Positions 35,910 to 46,065 of a stretch of 64,000 bases of DNA are shown piece after piece. Made by a program: the position numbers and the translations under genes. Under the pieces are notes generated by a model. That model saw only the letters and a list, made by a program, of their open reading frames with translations. It searched no databases and was not told where the DNA came from. This DNA is from an uncultured Lysobacteraceae bacterium (GTDB lineage: Bacteria; Pseudomonadota; Gammaproteobacteria; Xanthomonadales; Xanthomonadaceae): NCBI GenBank assembly GCA_937897645.1, contig CALCNV010000147.1, forward strand, positions 36,834 through 100,833, given 5' to 3'. Position 1 is the first letter of the stretch; each line of letters opens with the position of its first letter.

Positions 35910-37394
35910 ATGTACGGTTTGCTGCCCCTGTTCGATACCCGCGCCGCGCGTGCCCTGGATGCACGCGCGACGGCCGTGCTGGGTGGCGACGGCTACGAGT
36001 TGATGCAGCGTGCCGGGCAGGCGGCTTGGCAGTGCCTGCTGCAACACTGGCCCCATGCGCAACGCATCACGGTGGTATGTGGCCCCGGCAACAATGGCGG
36101 CGACGGGTATGTGCTGGCACGCCTTGCGCGTCGATCCGGCCGCGCCGTCAACGTACTTCACCTGGCTGAGCACGTGCCTGCAAGCGAACTCGCCCAGCGC
36201 GCCTGCACCGAGTACGTGGGCGCCGGGGGTCATATCGAACTTTTCCCCGACGCCTTGCCGCAAGGTGACGTCGTGGTGGATGCCCTGTTCGGCATCGGGC
36301 TGTCGCGGGCGCCTGATGCATTTGCGACCGCATTGATCGATGCCATCAACGCGCATCCCGGCCCCGTGCTCGCGCTGGACGTGCCCAGCGGCGTGGATGC
36401 CGATCTTGGCTCGGCACCCGGCAGGGCGGTTGCCGCCACGCGCACCCTGCAGTTCATCGTGCGCCACGCTGGCCTGCATACGGGCGATGCACTGGAACAT
36501 GTGGGCGTGTTGCAGCTCGATGGGCTCGAAATTCCCGCCGAAGTGCTCGAGACCGTGTTGCCGCAAGCTGCATTGCTCACGCAGGATGCGTTGTCGTACC
36601 GGTTGTTCCCGCGTCGTCGCAACAGCCACAAGGGTGAATCCGGCCGTGCCTTGTGCATCGGTGGCGACCATGGCAGCGGTGGCGCCATCGTGCTGTGTGC
36701 GGAAGCCGCGCTGCGCAGTGGCGCAGGCTTGGTCGATGTAGCGACGCGGGAAGCACACGTGCCCGTAGTGCTGGCGCGACGCCCGGAAGCGATGGCGCAT
36801 GCAGTCGAATCCAGTGCCGAACTTTTGCCGTTACTCTCGCGTGCATCTGCCATCGGCATTGGTCCCGGGCTGGGGCAGGGCGAGTGGGCGCGCGCGATGC
36901 TGCAACTTGCGCTGGATGCAGGCAAGCCGTTGGTGATCGATGCGGATGCGTTGAATCTCGTAGCGGGGTCAGCGATTTCGTTTTCGGACGCCATTCTCAC
37001 GCCGCATCCTGGTGAAGCCGCGCGCTTGCTTGGCACTGATGCTGCAAGCGTGCAGCGTGATCGGCTCGCCGCGGCACAGGCGATTGCCCAGCGTTACCAC
37101 GCCGTCACGGTATTGAAGGGTGCGGGCACCGTGGTTGCGGCACCAGGTGAAATTCCCTGCGTGCTGGATGCAGGCAATCCCGGCATGTCCGTCGGTGGCA
37201 TGGGCGATGTACTCACCGGCGCGATCCTTGCGCTGCGTGCGCAGGGCCTTCCTGCATTCGATGCGGCTTGCACCGGTGCGTTGCTGCACTCGCTTGCTGG
37301 CGATCGTGCGGCAAGCGAGGGCGAGCGCGGCTTGTTGCCTTCCGATCTGTTCCCATACCTGCGCCGTTTGGCCAATCCGGAGATGAAGTGGTGA
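35910..37394 (+). CDS. nnr: Bifunctional NAD(P)H-hydrate epimerase / ADP-dependent dehydratase
   Basis: A 494-residue metabolite-repair enzyme that restores damaged NAD(P)H. The N-terminal YjeF-type epimerase domain has CGPGNNGGDGYVLARL and LDVPSGVDAD; the C-terminal ribokinase-like dehydratase domain has LTPHPGEAARLLG and the anion hole NPGMSVGGMGDVLTG. ATG 35910; the stop overlaps the tsaE start by one base, the usual nnr-tsaE order. Confidence 0.95.
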   Translation: MYGLLPLFDTRAARALDARATAVLGGDGYELMQRAGQAAWQCLLQHWPHAQRITVVCGPGNNGGDGYVLARLARRSGRAVNVLHLAEHVPASELAQRACTEYVGAGGHIELFPDALPQGDVVVDALFGIGLSRAPDAFATALIDAINAHPGPVLALDVPSGVDADLGSAPGRAVAATRTLQFIVRHAGLHTGDALEHVGVLQLDGLEIPAEVLETVLPQAALLTQDALSYRLFPRRRNSHKGESGRALCIGGDHGSGGAIVLCAEAALRSGAGLVDVATREAHVPVVLARRPEAMAHAVESSAELLPLLSRASAIGIGPGLGQGEWARAMLQLALDAGKPLVIDADALNLVAGSAISFSDAILTPHPGEAARLLGTDAASVQRDRLAAAQAIAQRYHAVTVLKGAGTVVAAPGEIPCVLDAGNPGMSVGGMGDVLTGAILALRAQGLPAFDAACTGALLHSLAGDRAASEGERGLLPSDLFPYLRRLANPEMKW

Positions 37395-37876
37395 TGCAGT
37401 TGCAGCTTCCCGACACCCACGCTACCGAAGCCTTGGGCAGCGCGCTTGCTGCAACACTTCCCGCGCAAGCGGTAGTGCATCTGCATGGCGACCTGGGTGC
37501 CGGAAAGTCCACGCTGGCGCGCGCATTGCTGCGTGCACTGGGCGTGCAGGGCGCGATCCGCAGCCCCACCTACACGCTGGTGGAGCGGTATCCGGTGCCG
37601 GGCGGCGAAGCCTGGCATCTGGATCTGTACCGGATCGGTGATGCCGCCGAACTAGATTTCCTCGGCCTGGACGATGCCGTAGCGACCCTGTGGCTGGTGG
37701 AGTGGCCTGAAAAGGCAGGCTCAGCCCTGCCAGCGGCCGATGTGCGGATTGAATTGGCGAGCTCGGGTGACGGACGCAGTGCCGGGCTGCATGCCATCTC
37801 CCCGATCGGCCATCACTGGCTCTCCGATCTGGCAGCAACGCCCCAGTTGCAGGCGCTATCTCTTCAATCCATATAG
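37394..37876 (+). CDS. tsaE: tRNA threonylcarbamoyladenosine synthesis ATPase
   Basis: A 160-residue P-loop ATPase of the TsaBDE complex, which makes t6A37 on tRNAs reading ANN codons. Walker A is HGDLGAGKSTLARALL; SPTYTLVERY and WHLDLYRIGD are family segments, with the catalytic acidic WLVEWPEK. Start ATG 37394 within TGATG; GTG 37388 would also be in frame. Followed by amiC and mutL as in many proteobacteria. Confidence 0.94.
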   Translation: MQLQLPDTHATEALGSALAATLPAQAVVHLHGDLGAGKSTLARALLRALGVQGAIRSPTYTLVERYPVPGGEAWHLDLYRIGDAAELDFLGLDDAVATLWLVEWPEKAGSALPAADVRIELASSGDGRSAGLHAISPIGHHWLSDLAATPQLQALSLQSI

Positions 37877-37951
37877 GAAGTTCCGGCAGGTCACGGATTA
37901 TTAAGGGAAAACTGGTTGCATTCCCGAGCCGATGGTGCTTGAATCTGTGAC

Positions 37952-39514
37952 ATGGGCATGGGGATTTCACTATTCAGGTCGACAGCGGTGGGCATCTTGC
38001 TCGCCTCGGTGGCCGTGTCCCAGGCTTTGGCGGGCGAAGTCCGCAACCTCAGCATCACCACGGGCGCCACCGGCACCCGCGCCGAGATCCTTCTGGAAGG
38101 CAAGGGCGAGTACCAGACCATCTCGCTGGCTGGCCCGGATCGCCTGGTCGTGGACCTGCCTGCCTCGCGCGCTGCCAAGAGCCTGAAGCTCCCGGTTGCG
38201 GCCGGCATCATCAAGTCCGTGCGCACCGGGCAGCCTACGCCGGACACCTTGCGCATCGTGTTCGACCTGTCCGCTCCGGTCGCACTCCTCAAGCCGCGCA
38301 TGGAACCCTCGGGCACCGGCGCACGCCTGGTGCTGGAATGGCCGGGTGATTTCACGGCCACGGTTGCCAAGCCGGTGCTCGCGCCTGCGACGCCATCTGT
38401 AAACACAGCCTCCACCTCCACCAGCGTGCCATCCACAAGCACGGCCGACGTCGGACCCTCCGCCGCCCAGGCGACGGCCGCGTTGACCTCGACGGTCGTA
38501 AAGCAGGCCAGCGTGCCGACGGATGTCGTGCCTGCGAAACCCTCTCCGCAGGACATCCTCAACGGAAGAGTCTCCGGTCTGGTTCCCGCAACCGCTGGCG
38601 AAACCAGGCCTGCACCGCCGGAGGCGACACGCCCGCAAACCGCTGACGCCACCGTGCAGGCCGCGCCGTCGCCGGCCTTGGCCACGACAGTGGAAGCGCC
38701 AGCCTACAGCGCGTCCGAACCGGCCAAGCCGCTGCCGCAAATCCCCATGCGCGCCGGCATGCGGCCCCTGGTGATCGCCATCGACGCAGGCCACGGCGGC
38801 CAGGATCCGGGTGCGATCGGTCCAACCGGCAAGTACGAAAAGCACGTGGTACTGGCGGTTTCCAAGGAACTGGCCCGACAGATCAACGCCACCCCGGGCA
38901 TGCGCGCCTACCTCATCCGCGATACCGACATCTACGTCGAGCGTCCGCAGCGCGCACGCCGGGCACGTACGGCTAAGGCGGACATGTTCGTTTCCATCCA
39001 TGCCGATGCCGCACAGAACCGCAGCGCGTGGGGGTCATCGGTCTACGTGATGTCACTGCGTGGTGCATCTTCGCAGCACGCCCGCTGGCTGGCCGACAAG
39101 GAAAACGCGTCCGACCTGGTCGGTGGCGTACGCCTCACCCAGGATACCTTGTCGAACGTGCTGCTGGACCTGGCCCAAAGCGGGCACATGAAGGCATCCC
39201 AGGATGCGGCGGGTTATGTGCTGGATGGGCTGAAGCAACTTGGCAAGACCCACAAGCCGCAGATCGAGTTCGCCAACTTCGAAGTGCTGCGCAATTCCGA
39301 CATGCCGGCGATGCTGGTGGAAACCGGCTTCATCTCGAATCCCGATGAAGAGCGGCGCCTGACCGACCCTGCCCACCAGCGCAAGGTCGCGGCTGCCGTG
39401 CTGAGCGGCGTCCAGTCCTACTTCATGCGCCAGCCGCCACCGGGCACGTTGTTCGCCGCACGCGCGGCAGCAAGCGTGGCAACCGTCAGCAACGGCAGCT
39501 CCGGCGCACCGTAA
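37952..39514 (+). CDS. amiC: N-acetylmuramoyl-L-alanine amidase (AMIN + Amidase_3)
   Basis: A 520-residue periplasmic septal amidase. The signal peptide ends near VSQALAG. The AMIN targeting domain (about 30-130) is followed by a Pro/Thr/Ala-rich linker of about 130 residues, then the zinc amidase: [14 protein letters not shown], the zinc glutamate in [17 protein letters not shown], and catalytic VETGFISN. It cleaves stem peptides from glycan strands during division. The symbol is by domain type; amiB naming is equally used for this operon position before mutL. Confidence 0.9.
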   Translation: MGMGISLFRSTAVGILLASVAVSQALAGEVRNLSITTGATGTRAEILLEGKGEYQTISLAGPDRLVVDLPASRAAKSLKLPVAAGIIKSVRTGQPTPDTLRIVFDLSAPVALLKPRMEPSGTGARLVLEWPGDFTATVAKPVLAPATPSVNTASTSTSVPSTSTADVGPSAAQATAALTSTVVKQASVPTDVVPAKPSPQDILNGRVSGLVPATAGETRPAPPEATRPQTADATVQAAPSPALATTVEAPAYSASEPAKPLPQIPMRAGMRPLVIAIDAGHGGQDPGAIGPTGKYEKHVVLAVSKELARQINATPGMRAYLIRDTDIYVERPQRARRARTAKADMFVSIHADAAQNRSAWGSSVYVMSLRGASSQHARWLADKENASDLVGGVRLTQDTLSNVLLDLAQSGHMKASQDAAGYVLDGLKQLGKTHKPQIEFANFEVLRNSDMPAMLVETGFISNPDEERRLTDPAHQRKVAAAVLSGVQSYFMRQPPPGTLFAARAAASVATVSNGSSGAP

Positions 39515-39575
39515 GCGGCACCCCTCGGCTATCATCACGGCTGTTTCCCCGACGGCGCGCTTGCGCCGCCCCACC

Positions 39576-41366
39576 GTGCAGATCCGCCAACTCCCTGACA
39601 CCCTCATCAACCAGATTGCCGCAGGCGAGGTCGTCGAACGCCCTGCGTCCGTGGTCAAGGAACTGGTGGAAAATGCCCTGGACGCGGGCGCACTGCGGGT
39701 CGATATCGACCTGGAAGAGGGTGGCATACGCCTGATCCGCATACGTGACGATGGTGGTGGCATCGCCCCCGAGCAACTGCCGCTCGCCGTGGCACGCCAC
39801 GCGACCAGCAAAATTGCCTCGCTCGATGACCTCGAAGCCGTGGCCACGCTCGGCTTCCGTGGTGAAGCCTTGCCGTCCATCGCATCGGTCAGTCGTTTCT
39901 CGCTGTCCTCGCGCCGCGCCGCCGACGCGCACGGTGCCGCCCTGCAGGTCGAAGGCGGCACGCTGGGCGAGGTGACGCCCAAGGCGCAGGCGCCGGGCAC
40001 CACGGTGGAGGTGCGCGAACTGTTCTACAACGTGCCGGCGCGGCGCAAGTTCCTGCGCGCCGAGCGCACGGAGTTGGGACACATCGAGGAATGGCTGCGC
40101 TCGCTTGCGCTGGCCCGGCCCGATGTCGAGCTGCGCGTCACCCACAACGGCAAGCCGACCCGGCGTTACAAGCCCGACCTGCTGGAATCCAGTACGCGAC
40201 TGCACGAAACCCTGGGCGAGGATTTCGCGCGCCAGACCCTGCGCGTCGAACATGCCGCTGCTGGCTTGCGATTGCATGGCTGGATCGCCAAGCCCAATTA
40301 CTCGCGCGCCAGCGCCGACCAGCAGTATCTGTACGTCAATGGCCGCGCGGTGCGTGACCGCAACATCGCCCATGCGGTGAAGATGGCCTACCAGGACGTG
40401 CTCTTCCACGGTCGCCAGCCCGCGTACGTGCTGTTCCTGGAAATCGATCCGACCCGGGTGGATGTCAACGTGCATCCGGCCAAGCACGAGGTGCGCTTCC
40501 GCGACACGCGGCTGGTGCATGACTTCGTCTATCGCACCCTGCAGGACGTGCTGGCGGAAACGCGAGCCGGCATGGCATCACCGCCAGCCGGCATGGCCTA
40601 CAGCGCGGAATCAAGCAGCCACTACGCCGCATCGGGCATTCCCCCGTCGTGGTCTCCCACGCAGCAATCCCCGCTCGGTCTTTCCGTCGCCGATGCGCCC
40701 GCGGCGTATGCAAGCCTCTATGCACAACCTCTTTCCGCGCAGTCGCCGACCCTGGTGTTGCCGGCCAGCAGCAACGCCGCCATCCCGCCACTCGGTTATG
40801 CGGTTGCGCAATTGCACGGCATCTACATCCTTGCCGAGAATGCAGACGGCCTGATCGTCGTCGACATGCACGCCGCCCACGAACGTATTGGCTACGAAAA
40901 GCTCAAGGCCGCGCACGATGGCATCGGCCTGCACTCGCAACCCCTGCTGGTGCCGTTGACGCTGGCCGTGGCGGAACGCGAAGCCGATGTCGCCGAGCGC
41001 GAAGCCGGTACGCTCGCCGCGCTGGGTTTCGACGTGACCCGAAGCGGCCCGCAATCGCTCAGCGTGCGCAGCGTCCCGGCCTTGCTTGCGCAAGCCGAGC
41101 CCGAAGCCTTGCTGCGCGACGTACTGACCGACCTGCGCGAGCACGGCGAGAGCCGACGCATTGCTGCTGCACGCGACGAACTACTTTCCACCATGGCCTG
41201 CCACGGCGCCGTGCGTGCGCATCGTCGCCTCACGCTTCCCGAAATGAATGCGTTGCTGCGCGAAATGGAAATCACCGAGCGTTCCGGCCAATGCAACCAT
41301 GGCCGGCCCACATGGGCACGTTTTTCCCTGGCCGAAATCGACCGCTGGTTCCTTAGAGGACGTTGA
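39576..41366 (+). CDS. mutL: DNA mismatch repair protein MutL
   Basis: A 596-residue GHKL ATPase coordinating mismatch repair. N-terminal motifs are [20 protein letters not shown], the DxGxG element DDGGGI, and [11 protein letters not shown] Pro/Ser-rich linker precedes the dimerisation domain, which contains [14 protein letters not shown]; this fits the DxHA(x)2E(x)4E nicking-endonuclease motif known from Pseudomonas-type MutL and lacking in E. coli MutL. GTG 39576 gives the family N-terminus (IRQLP); TTG 39561 is possible. Confidence 0.95.
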   Translation: MQIRQLPDTLINQIAAGEVVERPASVVKELVENALDAGALRVDIDLEEGGIRLIRIRDDGGGIAPEQLPLAVARHATSKIASLDDLEAVATLGFRGEALPSIASVSRFSLSSRRAADAHGAALQVEGGTLGEVTPKAQAPGTTVEVRELFYNVPARRKFLRAERTELGHIEEWLRSLALARPDVELRVTHNGKPTRRYKPDLLESSTRLHETLGEDFARQTLRVEHAAAGLRLHGWIAKPNYSRASADQQYLYVNGRAVRDRNIAHAVKMAYQDVLFHGRQPAYVLFLEIDPTRVDVNVHPAKHEVRFRDTRLVHDFVYRTLQDVLAETRAGMASPPAGMAYSAESSSHYAASGIPPSWSPTQQSPLGLSVADAPAAYASLYAQPLSAQSPTLVLPASSNAAIPPLGYAVAQLHGIYILAENADGLIVVDMHAAHERIGYEKLKAAHDGIGLHSQPLLVPLTLAVAEREADVAEREAGTLAALGFDVTRSGPQSLSVRSVPALLAQAEPEALLRDVLTDLREHGESRRIAAARDELLSTMACHGAVRAHRRLTLPEMNALLREMEITERSGQCNHGRPTWARFSLAEIDRWFLRGR

Positions 41367-41367
41367 A

Positions 41368-42354
41368 ATGCTGAAACCCACCTGCTGGCTGTTGGCCGGA
41401 CTGCTGTTGTTGCCACTGGCCGCGTGCAAGCGCGATGGCGCCGGTGACGGCGACTCGGCCAAGGCCTCGGCGCCTGCCGCTGATCCGGTGTTCCTGGCGG
41501 ACAACGCCATCTGGCGCCAGGAGCGCAAGGAGAGCCTGCTCAAAGCGGACGGCTGGACCAGCCTGGTCGGATTGCACTGGCTGGAACTGAAGGCGCATTA
41601 CCTGGGCAGCAGCCCGGCCAGCGGCATCAAGCTCGCGGTGGGTCCGCCGAAACTGGGCATGGTCAAGCAGGAGGATGGACGCGTGTTTTTCACGCCGGAG
41701 AGCGGGTTGGCATTGACCTTGAACGATGAGCCATTGAAAGGTCGCGTGGAGTTCATCAGCGACCATGGCGAAGTACCCAGCGTGATCGGCTTCGACGAAG
41801 GCAAGGGCAAGCTGAGCCTGATCAAGCGCGGTGAGCGCTTCGGCCTGCGCGTGAAGCATGCGGATGCGCCGTCGCGTTTGCACTTCAGCGGGCTCGAGTA
41901 CTGGCCTGCGGATGCCGCCTGGAAAATACCGGGCAAGTTCGTGCCGCATCCGCCGGGCAAGACCATGCCCATCGTCGATATCGTTGGCACGACCAGTGAC
42001 GCACCCAACCCGGGCGCGGTGGAATTCGTACGCGACGGCAAGACCTATCGCATCGAGGCCATGGGCGAACCCGGCGAAGAACTCTTCCTGGTGCTGGCCG
42101 ACCGCACCAGCGGCCATGGTAGTTATCCTGCAGGGCGTTTCATGTACGTTGCCTTGCCCGATGCGCAAGGCAACGTGGCGCTGGATTTCAACCGTGCCTA
42201 CAGCCCGCCGTGCGCGTTCACGTCCTTCGCGACCTGCCCGTTGCCACCGCCCGAGAACAGGCTTGACCTTGCCATCACCGCGGGCGAGAAAACCTACGTG
42301 CATCCCACGATCCCCGCCGCCGCGCCCTCCGCGGCCACTGCTTCCACCCCATGA
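41368..42354 (+). CDS. DUF1684 lipoprotein
   Basis: A 328-residue protein with signal sequence and lipobox LPLAAC, so predicted to be a membrane-anchored lipoprotein. The core has the DUF1684 pattern: WRQERKESLLKADGWTSLVG, LHWLELK, and near the end DFNRAYSPPCAFTSFATCPLP followed by PPPENRL. Function unknown. It begins one base after the mutL stop and overlaps the start region of the GumN gene. Confidence 0.85.
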   Translation: MLKPTCWLLAGLLLLPLAACKRDGAGDGDSAKASAPAADPVFLADNAIWRQERKESLLKADGWTSLVGLHWLELKAHYLGSSPASGIKLAVGPPKLGMVKQEDGRVFFTPESGLALTLNDEPLKGRVEFISDHGEVPSVIGFDEGKGKLSLIKRGERFGLRVKHADAPSRLHFSGLEYWPADAAWKIPGKFVPHPPGKTMPIVDIVGTTSDAPNPGAVEFVRDGKTYRIEAMGEPGEELFLVLADRTSGHGSYPAGRFMYVALPDAQGNVALDFNRAYSPPCAFTSFATCPLPPPENRLDLAITAGEKTYVHPTIPAAAPSAATASTP

Positions 42355-42365
42355 AAGGGACCTCC

Positions 42366-43334
42366 ATGCGCCTGATCCGATCCGCCGTGTTCAAACCCGC
42401 CCTGCTGGCGGCGCTGGTCGCCAGCACCTTCGCCGTCAATGCAGATTCACCGAAGCCGCTCGCTGCCAACGCCCCGCCGGTGCCGCTGTTGTGGAAGGTG
42501 TCGGACGCGGACAATTCGGTGTACCTGCTGGGTTCATTCCATTTGCTGAAACCTGGCGACTATCCACTTTCCAAAGACGTGGACGCGGCCTTCGCCGACG
42601 CCGAATCGCTGGTGTTTGAAATGTCGCCGGAAGAGATGTCGTCACCGACGCTGGGCATGCAGATGGGGCAGGCCGCGCTGCGCAGTGACGGCACCCCGTT
42701 GAACAGCCAACTTTCGCCGGACACGATCAAGTTGCTGGATGCATGGACGACCGAGAACGCGTCCGTCTTGCAGGCGATGGGACTTACGCCGCAGGTCCTG
42801 CAGATGTTCGAGCCGTGGTTCGTGGGCCTGACCATCAGCATCACCGAAATGACCAAGCAGGGCCTGGATCCGAAACTCGGACTGGACGCCAACCTCGCCG
42901 CTCAGGCGGCCAAGGCAGGAAAGCCGGCCACGGGGCTGGAAACCGGCGCCCAGCAGATCGCGTTCCTGGACGGCATGGACAAGGACGAACAACTCCAGTT
43001 CCTCAACGAGGCGCTTTCGCAATCGAAGGAATCGGAAGCGGAAACCGCGAAGCTGCACGATGCGTGGCGCGCAGGCAATGCGAAGGTGCTGTGGGACGAC
43101 ATGGCCGTGGAGATGAAGAAGGACTACCCACGCCTGTACCAGCGCATCAATGTCGCGCGTAACGATGCCTGGGTGCCGAAGATCGAGAAGCGCCTGACCA
43201 CTGCAGGCAAGGACGATACGCTGGTCGTGGTCGGTGCCTTGCACTTGCTCGGTCCCGATGGCGTAGTGGAAAAACTTCGCGCCAAGGGCTACACGGTGGA
43301 GCGCGTCTGCAGCGCCTGCAGCACGAGCAAGTAG
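42366..43334 (+). CDS. TraB/GumN family protein
   Basis: A 322-residue exported protein (signal peptide ending near STFAVNA). It has the two GumN/TraB metal-site motifs: YLLGSFHLLKPGDYPL near the N-terminus and VVVGALHLLGPDGVVEKL near the C-terminus, the arrangement of the Tiki/TraB-like superfamily, in which some members are metalloproteases. Despite its name, GumN is not needed for known xanthan steps, and this gene is far from the polymer locus. ATG 42366 has AAGGGA upstream; ATG 42351, overlapping the previous stop, is the alternative. Confidence 0.88.
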   Translation: MRLIRSAVFKPALLAALVASTFAVNADSPKPLAANAPPVPLLWKVSDADNSVYLLGSFHLLKPGDYPLSKDVDAAFADAESLVFEMSPEEMSSPTLGMQMGQAALRSDGTPLNSQLSPDTIKLLDAWTTENASVLQAMGLTPQVLQMFEPWFVGLTISITEMTKQGLDPKLGLDANLAAQAAKAGKPATGLETGAQQIAFLDGMDKDEQLQFLNEALSQSKESEAETAKLHDAWRAGNAKVLWDDMAVEMKKDYPRLYQRINVARNDAWVPKIEKRLTTAGKDDTLVVVGALHLLGPDGVVEKLRAKGYTVERVCSACSTSK

Positions 43335-43350
43335 CACGTCCATTATTTTT

Positions 43351-43414
43351 TGTAGAGCCGAGCAAGCTCGGCCTTACAAGTGCAACGAGCAGCCGAGCAA
43401 GCTCGGCTCTACGA
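43351..43414. repeat. REP-like palindrome pair, GTAGAGCCGAGC family
   Basis: Two copies of the palindrome GCCGAGCAAGCTCGGC (in 43351-43379 and 43391-43412) lie head to head with TGTAG at the outer ends. The right copy runs into the rnfB-like gene and supplies its TAG stop. Related copies occur at 55596-55620 and 56001-56075. The pair may also end transcription of the convergent genes. Confidence 0.85.
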
Positions 43415-43843
43415 GGCGTTGAGCATTTCGATGCAATCGACCGGGCAAGCGGGCAGGCACAGCTCACAGCCGGTGCACAGCGGCTCGATAACGACATGCA
43501 TATGCTTGGCGCCGCCGACGATGGCATCCACGGGGCAAGCCTGGATGCATTTGGTACACCCGATGCAGTCGGCTTCGATGACCAGTGCAATCGCCGCCGG
43601 CTTGTGGCTGCCACGCGAACGGTCGTAAGGCAGCGCTTCGGTGCCGAGGATGCGTGCCAGTGCGCGTGCGCCCGCATCGCCGCCGGGCGGACAGCGATCC
43701 ACGTCCGCCTGCCGCGCCGCCATGGCTTCCGCATACGGGCGACAGCCCTCGAATCCGCACTGCCCGCACTGCGTCTGCGGCAATACGCGGTCGAGTCGGT
43801 CGGCGAGTGAAGGACGCATGTCCATCTGCAAAAGCCGGTTCAA
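43409..43843 (-). CDS. rnfB: RnfB-like iron-sulphur protein, stand-alone
   Basis: A 144-residue protein with the RnfB layout: an N-terminal Fe4S4 cluster motif ([16 protein letters not shown] with a later DRCPPGG) and two ferredoxin clusters ([32 protein letters not shown]). The membrane helix that opens canonical RnfB is missing, and no rnfA, C, D, G or E is nearby, so it is likely a soluble electron carrier, not part of an Rnf pump. Its stop codon lies within a dispersed palindromic repeat. Confidence 0.87.
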   Translation of the reverse strand: MNRLLQMDMRPSLADRLDRVLPQTQCGQCGFEGCRPYAEAMAARQADVDRCPPGGDAGARALARILGTEALPYDRSRGSHKPAAIALVIEADCIGCTKCIQACPVDAIVGGAKHMHVVIEPLCTGCELCLPACPVDCIEMLNAS

Positions 43844-43873
43844 TTCGCAGGACGAATCAGGACCGGCTCGCGA

Positions 43874-45952
43874 TCAACGCACCGGCATGCCGGGTTCGGC
43901 GCTGTCGTCGGCATCCAGCAGTGCCAGTGTGCCGCCGTCGAAGCCTGCCGACAGGATCATGCCTTCGCTGATACCGAAGCGCATCTTGCGCGGGGCCAGG
44001 TTGGCAATGAACACCACGTTGCGGCCCACGAGCGCCTCCGGTCCGCCATAGCTCGCGCGGATACCGGAAAAAATCTGGCGCTTGCCGAGTGCGCCGGCGT
44101 CCAGTTCGAAGCGCAGCAGCTTGTCGGAACCCTCCACGAACTCGCACGCCGTGACTTTGCCAATACGCAGGTCGAGTTTGGCGAAATCATCCATGGAGAT
44201 GAAGCCGTCGCCATTGTCTGTAGGAGCGACGTGAGTCGCGATGGCTGTTGCAGGCGATATTTTTTTCGCGACTGACGTCGCTCCTACAACAGGCGCAGCG
44301 CCCATGGTGTCTTTCGAGGCTTCGGTCATGGCATCAATCTTTTTCGGGTCTATGCGGGTGAACAGCGGCACGTAGGACTTCACGGCATGCGCCAGCAGCG
44401 GTGCATCCAGGTCTTGCCATGCCAGCACGGGCGAGGCCAGGAAATCCTCGGCCTGCGCGGAGGTCTGCGGCAGGATCGGTTTCAACGCGGCAACCAGCAC
44501 GCGGAACAGGTTCAGGCCCTGCGTGCACACCGACTGCAGTTCGGCATTCGCGCCGTCTTGCTTGGCGATGACCCACGGTTTTTTATCGTCGATGTAACGG
44601 TTGGCTTCGTCGGCCAGGGCCATGGTCTGGCGGATGGCGCTGGCGGGATCGTTGCGCTCATAGGCTTCACGGATAGGTGCCAGTGCGGCGGTGAAACGGG
44701 CGTACATGTCCGCATCCGGCAACGTGCTGGCGAGCTGCCCATCGAAACGCTTATCGATGAAGCCCGCGCAGCGGCTGGCCAGGTTGACGAACTTGCCGAC
44801 CAGGTCCGCGTTGACGCGCGCGACGAAATCGCCGAGGTTCAAATCAAGGTCATCCACGCCACCGGAGGACTTGGCGGCGTAGTAGTAGCGCAGGGCTTCC
44901 GGTTCCAGCCCGGCATCGAGGAACGTACGTGCCATCACGAAGGTGCCGCGCGACTTCGACATCTTCGCGCCATCGACGGTCAGGTAGCCATTGACGTGCA
45001 ACCGCGTCGGCGTGCGAAAGCCCACGCCATGCAGCACCGCCGGCCAGAACAAGCCGTGGAAATTGACGATGTCCTTGCCGATGAAATGGTGCAGTTCGGT
45101 TTGCGTGCCTGCGCGCAGGTGCGATTCGAAATCCAGGCCATCGCGGGTGCAGAGATTCTTGAAGCTGCTCAGGTAACCAATTGGCGCGTCCAGCCACACA
45201 TAGAAATACTTGCCGGGCGCGTCCGGGATCTCGAAACCGAAATAGGGCGAATCCCGCGAGATGTCCCAGGCGCGCAGGCCGCCTTCGGCATCCAGCCATT
45301 CCATGAGTTTTGCCTTGACCCCGGGCAGGGCTACGTCGCCGGCCAGCCATTCGCGCAGGAAGGATTCGAAGCGTCCCACTTCGAAGAAATAATGATCCGA
45401 GTCGCGAAGTTCCGGCGTCGCACCGGACAGCACCGACTTGGGTTCCTTCAGTTCGGTGGGCGCGTAGGTGGCGCCGCAGTGTTCGCAGTTGTCGCCGTAC
45501 TGGTCCGGGGTGCCGCAGTTCGGGCAGATGCCCTTGATGTAGCGGTCCGGCAGGAACATGCCTTTTTCCGGATCGTAGAACTGGGCGACGCTGCGGCGCG
45601 CGATGTGGCCACCGGCAACGAGCCTGGCGTAGAACGCTTCGGTCAGTTCGCGGTTGGCGGGCGAATTGGTGGAATCGTAGTGGTCGAAGGCCACGCCAAA
45701 GGCGGCGAAATCACGCTCGTGGCTGGCCTGCACGTTGGCGATGAAGGCTTCAGGGCTGACGCCCGCTTTTTCCGCGGCCAGCATGATCGGCGTGCCGTGG
45801 GTGTCATCGGCGCACACGAACCAGGCGGTGTCGCCACGCAAGCGGCGCGCGCGCACCCAGATATCGGCCTGGATGTAGCCCACCAGGTGGCCGAGGTGCA
45901 GCGGGCCGTTGGCGTAGGGCAGGGCGGTGGTGACTAGCGCGGTGCGGGTCAT
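43874..45952 (-). CDS. metG: Methionyl-tRNA synthetase
   Basis: A 692-residue class I synthetase. It has the HIGH signature in PLHLGHLVGY, the zinc knuckle CPNCGTPDQYGDNCEHCG, KMSKSRGTF, and a C-terminal EMAPII-like tRNA-binding OB domain (DFAKLDLRIGKV...). Between the anticodon-binding region and the OB domain, residues about 555-578 are encoded by a 70-bp palindromic repeat (44219-44288) read in frame; this is a flexible linker and probably tolerates it. ATG 45952. Confidence 0.96.
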   Translation of the reverse strand: MTRTALVTTALPYANGPLHLGHLVGYIQADIWVRARRLRGDTAWFVCADDTHGTPIMLAAEKAGVSPEAFIANVQASHERDFAAFGVAFDHYDSTNSPANRELTEAFYARLVAGGHIARRSVAQFYDPEKGMFLPDRYIKGICPNCGTPDQYGDNCEHCGATYAPTELKEPKSVLSGATPELRDSDHYFFEVGRFESFLREWLAGDVALPGVKAKLMEWLDAEGGLRAWDISRDSPYFGFEIPDAPGKYFYVWLDAPIGYLSSFKNLCTRDGLDFESHLRAGTQTELHHFIGKDIVNFHGLFWPAVLHGVGFRTPTRLHVNGYLTVDGAKMSKSRGTFVMARTFLDAGLEPEALRYYYAAKSSGGVDDLDLNLGDFVARVNADLVGKFVNLASRCAGFIDKRFDGQLASTLPDADMYARFTAALAPIREAYERNDPASAIRQTMALADEANRYIDDKKPWVIAKQDGANAELQSVCTQGLNLFRVLVAALKPILPQTSAQAEDFLASPVLAWQDLDAPLLAHAVKSYVPLFTRIDPKKIDAMTEASKDTMGAAPVVGATSVAKKISPATAIATHVAPTDNGDGFISMDDFAKLDLRIGKVTACEFVEGSDKLLRFELDAGALGKRQIFSGIRASYGGPEALVGRNVVFIANLAPRKMRFGISEGMILSAGFDGGTLALLDADDSAEPGMPVR
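44219..44288. repeat. REP-like inverted repeat inside metG
   Basis: Arms of 23 bp (44219-44241 and 44266-44288) starting TGTAGGAGCGACGT are reverse complements with a single mismatch, separated by 24 bp that include seven T residues. The sequence looks like intergenic REP DNA, yet the metG frame reads through it without a stop. The GTAGGAGCG end is shared with the intergenic hairpin at 54552-54631. Confidence 0.9.
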
Positions 45953-46016
45953 GGCGGCGTTCGTGTGGGGATGCCGCGATTATCGCATGGGCCGATTTGC
46001 GGACGCCGGAAACGAG

Positions 46017-46040
46017 ATGGCCCGGCAAGTGCCGGGCCAT
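46017..46040. terminator. Hairpin between metG start and DUF2147 gene end
   Basis: ATGGCCCGGC and GCCGGGCCAT pair around AAGT with an additional A-T closing pair. It lies 26 bp beyond the stop of the minus-strand DUF2147 gene and should end its transcript before metG. There is no T-run, so strength is uncertain. Confidence 0.55.
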
Positions 46041-46065
46041 GTACGAGTGGAATGGGGGCCAGTCG

